Source of the DNA: a virus
Reading direction: 5' to 3' (one strand)
Length of the DNA: 26,081 nt
Virus record (IMG/VR): IMGVR_UViG_3300025276_000193
Coordinates: 1-26,081 of that record
Below the pieces are notes generated by a model, which was given only the letters and a program-made list of their open reading frames with translations, made no database searches and was not told the origin of the DNA. Position numbers and translations under genes: made by a program. Position 1 is the stretch's first letter. Each line of letters starts with the position of its first letter. Positions 22,194 through 26,081 of this stretch are shown in pieces.

Positions 22194-23411
22194 TTAGTTA
22201 AATTTTTTTGTTTTAATCTTAAGTTTTGAAGAATCATAAGTGCTAATAGCTTTAACTTTGAAACCATTTACAAACGCATCTCCTTTAGTGGTTCTAGCAC
22301 TATTAGAAATGTTTTTAGATTTGTCGACAACCTCGCGAATGGCGTCAGACTTTCCTTGTTCATAAAAATGATTTACAATTGCATCTGCATTACTAGCCAT
22401 ATAAATAGCTTTATGGTAACCTTTAGCATCGCTTAAATTACCTTTTTTGTCTGTAAACTTACCTACAAAATTATTAATACTAGATTGGCTTTTTGCAACT
22501 TTGTCAGTATCTTGAACCCCATATCTAAATTTCTTACCACTGACATCGAAATCAAAACCTTTGAAATCATCAGAAAAGTATTTATTAGTATTAGATTTAA
22601 AATCTAAGTGCTGCTTTTTAGCTTGCTCTTGATCTTCGTTGAATCTATTGAAAAATTCTGTTGCTTTCTTTTGCTCCTGAGTTACGCCTGGTCTCAACTT
22701 GATCTCATCGTAATATTTACTCTTGGTTTCATCTAGAAAGCTTCTAGCTTTTTCAACTTCTTCTTTAAACGCAATTTTTTTCTTACGTATATCTTTATCC
22801 TCATCAAGCTCTTCATCATAGTCGTAATCTTCTAATATTAGATCAACGTCTTCAGAGTCTAGATAAGGTTTTGTTTTTTTATAATATTCTTTTAGTAAAG
22901 TGTATTCATTAATACTTGAGTAATCGGCATTTAACCTAACATAGTCTTCAACAGTTCCGCCTGTTTCCTCCATAAAAGAAACTAACTTCTCTATGTTTTC
23001 AGGTAATTTTCTTCCTAATACCTCTTCATCTCTAATAGCTTCTTGAGCTTGTTTAGTTACGTCAGCTACTTCTTCATCCGTTACTTCTTGCAGCGCGTTA
23101 AATTCATCACCATCTTCAGTGCTGTCTTCGTCTCGCTGTCCCACTTCTTGCAATCCCACTTCGGATTGTTCTGTGCGTAGCACGCCGCTCTCTGTTTCTT
23201 GCTCTTGAATGGCATCTGTTTTTTGTTTTTCTTCTTCATTTGGAATTACTACTCTAGTAATATCCGAAGGCGTATCTATTAAAGGTTCTTTAAAATTAAC
23301 TTTTGTAATTTCTTGCTCCTTATTGCCTAATTGTTTTGGTTTTTTAGACTTACCTTTTAAGCTAAAATCACCTTCCTGCTTTGCAGGTTCATTTGTTTTT
23401 ACTTCTGACAT
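22194..23411 (-). CDS. Putative capsid scaffolding protein
   Basis: This 405-aa protein lies between the portal and major capsid genes, the normal place for a scaffold. It is strongly charged and mostly helical. It has a disordered N-terminal 130 residues rich in Glu/Lys/Gln, a folded-looking stretch around 138-190 (PENIEKLVSFMEETGG ... VEDYVRLNADYSSINEY), an acidic patch near 186-205 (EDVDLILEDYDYDEELDED), and a coiled-coil-prone segment to about 290. No enzyme motif is seen. The C-terminus is Lys-rich, as in scaffolds that contact capsid protein. Residues about 75-97 are coded by an unusually GC-rich patch (separate entry). The start is preceded by an AT-only leader identical to that of the 274-aa gene. 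The scaffold role is inferred from position, charge and composition, not from a recognised domain. Confidence 0.62.
   Translation of the reverse strand: MSEVKTNEPAKQEGDFSLKGKSKKPKQLGNKEQEITKVNFKEPLIDTPSDITRVVIPNEEEKQKTDAIQEQETESGVLRTEQSEVGLQEVGQRDEDSTEDGDEFNALQEVTDEEVADVTKQAQEAIRDEEVLGRKLPENIEKLVSFMEETGGTVEDYVRLNADYSSINEYTLLKEYYKKTKPYLDSEDVDLILEDYDYDEELDEDKDIRKKKIAFKEEVEKARSFLDETKSKYYDEIKLRPGVTQEQKKATEFFNRFNEDQEQAKKQHLDFKSNTNKYFSDDFKGFDFDVSGKKFRYGVQDTDKVAKSQSSINNFVGKFTDKKGNLSDAKGYHKAIYMASNADAIVNHFYEQGKSDAIREVVDKSKNISNSARTTKGDAFVNGFKVKAISTYDSSKLKIKTKKFN
23128..23194. other. GC-rich island inside the scaffold gene
   Basis: This 67-nt segment has 38 G or C bases (about 57%), in sharp contrast to the very AT-rich DNA around it. 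On the minus strand it codes the disordered stretch around residues 75-95 of the scaffold-like protein (ESGVLRTEQSEVGLQEVG). Reading frame is kept. A similar island lies in the giant gene (9470-9533). Both code linkers that contain the peptide SGVL followed by a Lys/Arg and a Ser/Thr-Glu pair. Confidence 0.6.
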
Positions 23412-23430
23412 AATATAATATAATTAAATA
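23409..23430 (-). promoter_or_regulatory. AT-only leader with start codon, copy 1 of 2
   Basis: These 22 nt, which include the scaffold ATG, are identical to 20650-20671 before the 274-aa gene. Read on the minus strand, an AT-only run of 19 nt leads into the ATG, with TATATTATATT just before it. It could be a -10-like promoter element or an A/U-rich translation enhancer replacing a Shine-Dalgarno. Low complexity makes chance similarity possible, but the match is exact and sits at the same distance from both starts. Confidence 0.4.
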
Positions 23431-23439
23431 ATTAAAATT

Positions 23440-25845
23440 CTAGCTTGGACCAAAGTCACCTAAGCCAAAGCCCTCTAAGTTATCATTACCTGTAGACTCG
23501 AAGTTACTAGGTAGTGAATCGTTTTGTCGTTGATTTATCATTTCAGACTGTTGCGTGCCAACCATCTGAACTCTTTTATCTTTGCGGTTTTCTATTTCTT
23601 TTTCTCTTTCTTGTTCAGCGCTTATTCTGGCTTTAGCTAGTTGCATTTGGTATTGAAACTCTTCTGCCATTAAGCCTCTTTTTAATTGAGCTTCAGTTTC
23701 CATTCGCTGTATTTCAAACTGAGATTTAGCTTGCTCAATACTAACCTTTTCTTGGGTAAGAGCTTGCTGCTTTTCAACTTCAAAACTAGCTGCTTGCTGA
23801 GCTGCTTCTGTATTTGCTTTTGCTTGTGCTTGTATATTAGCTTGTTGAGCTTTTTGCTCTTCTTGTTTTTTCTGTCTTTGTCTTAGTTTTATAAATTGAT
23901 TAGCAAGTTTTAAGTTTCTAATCTGCCTAATATCAATAGCGTCAGATAAAGCAATTGCGCCTGTTTGAAGAGCTACTTGAATATTTTGCTCTAACGTTGC
24001 TTTTTCAGCGTCTTCAGGTTCTAATTCTATGAATATTCCAAAATCATGTAATTGCAACGTCATTAACTCTTCTAGTGTTTTAACATTAAAAGTACTTATA
24101 GAGTTAATCATAGCCTCTCTAGTCATTGGGTTACGTATAATATCTGCTACTTTTAAACTAATGTTTTCACATGTTCTAATTGTAAGATATAATAAAGACT
24201 CTAGTAAATGCTTAGTAGCTATATTTGAAGCGTTAACAGCTATTTTTTGTATTCCTACTAAAGCATCTTTATCTGGTTGACTACCATCTCTAGCTTCATT
24301 TAATCCAGTCACGTCGCGTATCATTTGTAAATAGTATTGATACGTACCAATAAGACTTTGTATTTTAGCCTGCCCTGAAGATGTTGATAATTCTTGAATA
24401 GGTACTTTACCCGCATTTTGCCCTCCATCTTGAGTAAGTGACCTACCTACTATAGAACCTGTTTGAAAATACATATTTAATGCCTCTGCCGGGTTGTAAT
24501 TTGTTCCATTACCAAGATCTACTTCAGCTAAGCCATCCATATCTAAGAATACACCGTCAGGTACTATTCTAGACATCACCTGTTGCAATTTAAGATGTGT
24601 TAGTTGAATCATATCAGCAAACCCAGTTATTCTGCTTACAAGAGATTCTATTCTTCCCTTATACATTCTAGGAGCAGATATGCAGTAATTCATTTCAACT
24701 TTAGTAGTATCAGCTGTTGGTCTTGTCATGTTCTCGGCAAGCTTCCATTCTAACATTATATTATTACCTAAAACCTTAGCACCAGTGTACAGAACTTCTA
24801 TAGTTCTACTTATTCTTTCAAAGTTATCATTTTTTGGTGGATTAAATTGATCTGTTTTTTGTAGAGTTTTTTCAAGACCTTGATCTGTTTTCTTTATCTT
24901 AAAAACTTGATTCATGTAAGTCTTGTATTCAAAATACATTACTTGAACAGTGTTTTCATCATAATCACCCCAGCCTGTAACGTATTGAGAATTACCTGGC
25001 ATTTGTTGTATTCTTATTAATTCTTCTTCAGGTATTCCAGGAAATTGTTTTTTAAGTTCTGGTATAGTTATTGACTTAACTTCACCTACGTAGTATACGT
25101 CTTCAAAATTAGGATCTTCAGAATAAGAATGAACCATATAAGCAGGATCAACATACTCTATTCTTATACCTTCTGTTTTATCAAATCTAGTTTTTGATGC
25201 AGCTATACCAATAATAGTTAAATCCGCTGCTAATCGTTTTTTTATTTGATCATATTTGTTTTTATCTAATACATTGTTTATAACTTCTTCTTCAGCAATT
25301 TCAACGTTTTGCTTGTATGTCATTTGCATGTGCAAATCTAACTCTTCTTTACTTTCAGGTAAAGCATCAATATCTTGAGTTAGCGAAACATCTAAGCCCA
25401 TTTCTTGTTGAACATTAATTAAAGCCTTCTTAGTGTCCATGTCCTGCTGTACAATAGCAGCATAATCTGTTCTTTGCTTAACTGAAAAAGGATCTTGAGC
25501 AAAAGTAGTTACATCATATGATTTATTAGACATACCGTTTACAACTATATCTACAAATTTAGATATAACAGGAACTGGTTTCCAGTCTAAATTAAGATAA
25601 GACAAATCACCGTTTATAGATAACTCGTCTTTATATTTTTGAATACTCTGTTCTCCTCTAGCGTATAGCCTTAAGTTATGGAAATTACTATAACTTTGAG
25701 CGTATCTGTTTCCATTTCTACCGCCTTGAAACCATTCTTGCTCAATAGCTTGACCAACTTGCCTGCCGTAATCTTCGCTTGCTTTCTCCTCGTCGCTAAC
25801 TACTTGGTTAGGAAATGAACTATAAGTATTAGTCTGTATTCTCAT
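23440..25845 (-). CDS. Portal protein (crAss-like type)
   Basis: This 801-aa protein should form the dodecameric portal ring at the DNA-packaging vertex. Family-like stretches include VPVISKFVDIVVNGM near residue 95, DALPESKEELDLHMQ near 160, AEEEVINNVLDKNKY near 190 and IRIEYVDPAYMVHSYSEDPNFEDVYYVGE near 230-260; these closely resemble portal proteins of crAss-like phages and marine relatives as I remember them. Residues roughly 645-765 form a long Gln/Ala/Glu/Lys-rich helix with coiled-coil character, fitting a C-terminal portal barrel that projects into the capsid. The start ATG abuts the terminase stop. It lies between terminase and scaffold/capsid genes, the usual portal position. About 800 aa is normal for this lineage. 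No disruption is seen. Confidence 0.93.
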   Translation of the reverse strand: MRIQTNTYSSFPNQVVSDEEKASEDYGRQVGQAIEQEWFQGGRNGNRYAQSYSNFHNLRLYARGEQSIQKYKDELSINGDLSYLNLDWKPVPVISKFVDIVVNGMSNKSYDVTTFAQDPFSVKQRTDYAAIVQQDMDTKKALINVQQEMGLDVSLTQDIDALPESKEELDLHMQMTYKQNVEIAEEEVINNVLDKNKYDQIKKRLAADLTIIGIAASKTRFDKTEGIRIEYVDPAYMVHSYSEDPNFEDVYYVGEVKSITIPELKKQFPGIPEEELIRIQQMPGNSQYVTGWGDYDENTVQVMYFEYKTYMNQVFKIKKTDQGLEKTLQKTDQFNPPKNDNFERISRTIEVLYTGAKVLGNNIMLEWKLAENMTRPTADTTKVEMNYCISAPRMYKGRIESLVSRITGFADMIQLTHLKLQQVMSRIVPDGVFLDMDGLAEVDLGNGTNYNPAEALNMYFQTGSIVGRSLTQDGGQNAGKVPIQELSTSSGQAKIQSLIGTYQYYLQMIRDVTGLNEARDGSQPDKDALVGIQKIAVNASNIATKHLLESLLYLTIRTCENISLKVADIIRNPMTREAMINSISTFNVKTLEELMTLQLHDFGIFIELEPEDAEKATLEQNIQVALQTGAIALSDAIDIRQIRNLKLANQFIKLRQRQKKQEEQKAQQANIQAQAKANTEAAQQAASFEVEKQQALTQEKVSIEQAKSQFEIQRMETEAQLKRGLMAEEFQYQMQLAKARISAEQEREKEIENRKDKRVQMVGTQQSEMINQRQNDSLPSNFESTGNDNLEGFGLGDFGPS

Positions 25846-26081
25846 TTATTGTATCATTTTTGATGATGCTCCTTTATTATCGTATTTTCTTATACCTAAG
25901 TTTATACTTTTATATTCTTTATTAGCAATTGGTATGTATCTGTTCTTGTTACAAGCCATTAAAGCTAATCCAGAGCTAATAGACGCATCATGTTTTGTTC
26001 TGTTATTAATATTAAATCTAGCCCAGTCTTCTAATGTTCTTTGGAAATACATATCACCGTAACCATCATTAGTTTTACCAA
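25846..26081 (-). CDS. Terminase large subunit, C-terminal end (partial)
   Basis: This is the last part of an ORF that stays open through the right edge of the window. The visible codons before the first internal Met read GKTNDGYGD, so the true start lies outside. The end carries DWARFNINNRTKHDASISSG followed by LALMACNK, which matches the C-terminal end of the RNase-H-like nuclease domain of phage large terminases (a '(K/R)xDAxxxxGLALMA' pattern). The protein would be the ATP-driven motor and nuclease that pumps DNA into the prohead at the portal. Its stop codon TAA is followed directly by the portal ATG (0-nt gap), the classic terL-portal order. No ATPase motifs can be seen because that part is outside. 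The family call rests on the C-terminal motif plus context. Confidence 0.85.
   Translation of the reverse strand, partial: GKTNDGYGDMYFQRTLEDWARFNINNRTKHDASISSGLALMACNKNRYIPIANKEYKSINLGIRKYDNKGASSKMIQ

Noticed and set aside
23560-23910. Gln/Ala/Glu-rich end of the portal considered as a separate fused protein or tail tape measure
   Set aside because: It is in frame with the portal, and long helical C-terminal barrels are known in portals; length for the lineage is normal.
1-26081. CRISPR arrays, insertion sequences, integrase, attachment sites, diversity-generating retroelement
   Set aside because: No regular repeats, transposase, integrase or reverse-transcriptase motifs are seen in any long reading frame; the region is wholly virion and lysis genes.

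Overview
This window is the virion-structure region of a strictly lytic-looking, AT-rich tailed phage (podovirus type). Every credible gene lies on the minus strand, so transcription runs from the right edge (terminase) to the left edge (a strong hairpin terminator). Upstream regions of genes are A/T-rich and lack a visible GGAGG-type Shine-Dalgarno, as is usual for phages of Bacteroidota/Flavobacteriia. From remembered family sequences (no search was run), the portal, major capsid, ring and tail-accessory proteins most resemble marine environmental podoviruses of the crAss-like (Crassvirales-type) lineage. That taxonomic call is an inference.

Layout in transcription order: C-terminal end of the large terminase (cut by the window edge); portal; an acidic scaffold-like protein; major capsid protein; a hairpin; a basic-tailed conserved structural protein; a second hairpin; two ring/tail-connector proteins; a very large beta-rich tail accessory protein (P22 gp10 / crAss muzzle type) and a second protein that looks like the rest of that module; two probable internal or cargo proteins; a 2967-residue giant; a D-Ala-D-Ala peptidase-type endolysin; three tiny ORFs; and a hairpin terminator at the left edge. 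Genes are packed with 0-40 nt gaps, except the two hairpin-bearing gaps around the 274-aa gene. Packaging, head, neck, tail-accessory, ejected-protein and lysis functions therefore form one assembly line.

The most notable object is the giant protein at 786-9689. It sits where crAss-like phages keep their huge ejected cargo/RNA-polymerase proteins, but no polymerase catalytic motif is visible. Instead it has an HEVGH zinc-metallopeptidase motif and a HAD-type phosphohydrolase core. About 135 residues resembling an ADP-ribosyltransferase-fold toxin/effector domain appear to be inserted between HAD motif I and the rest of the HAD fold. This recalls the 'polyvalent protein' theme: a multi-enzyme protein probably packed in the virion and injected with the DNA. 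Other points of interest are two GC-rich islands coding disordered linkers, a recurring beta-module in several virion proteins, hairpins whose G-U pairs show which strand is transcribed, and an identical 22-nt leader before two genes.
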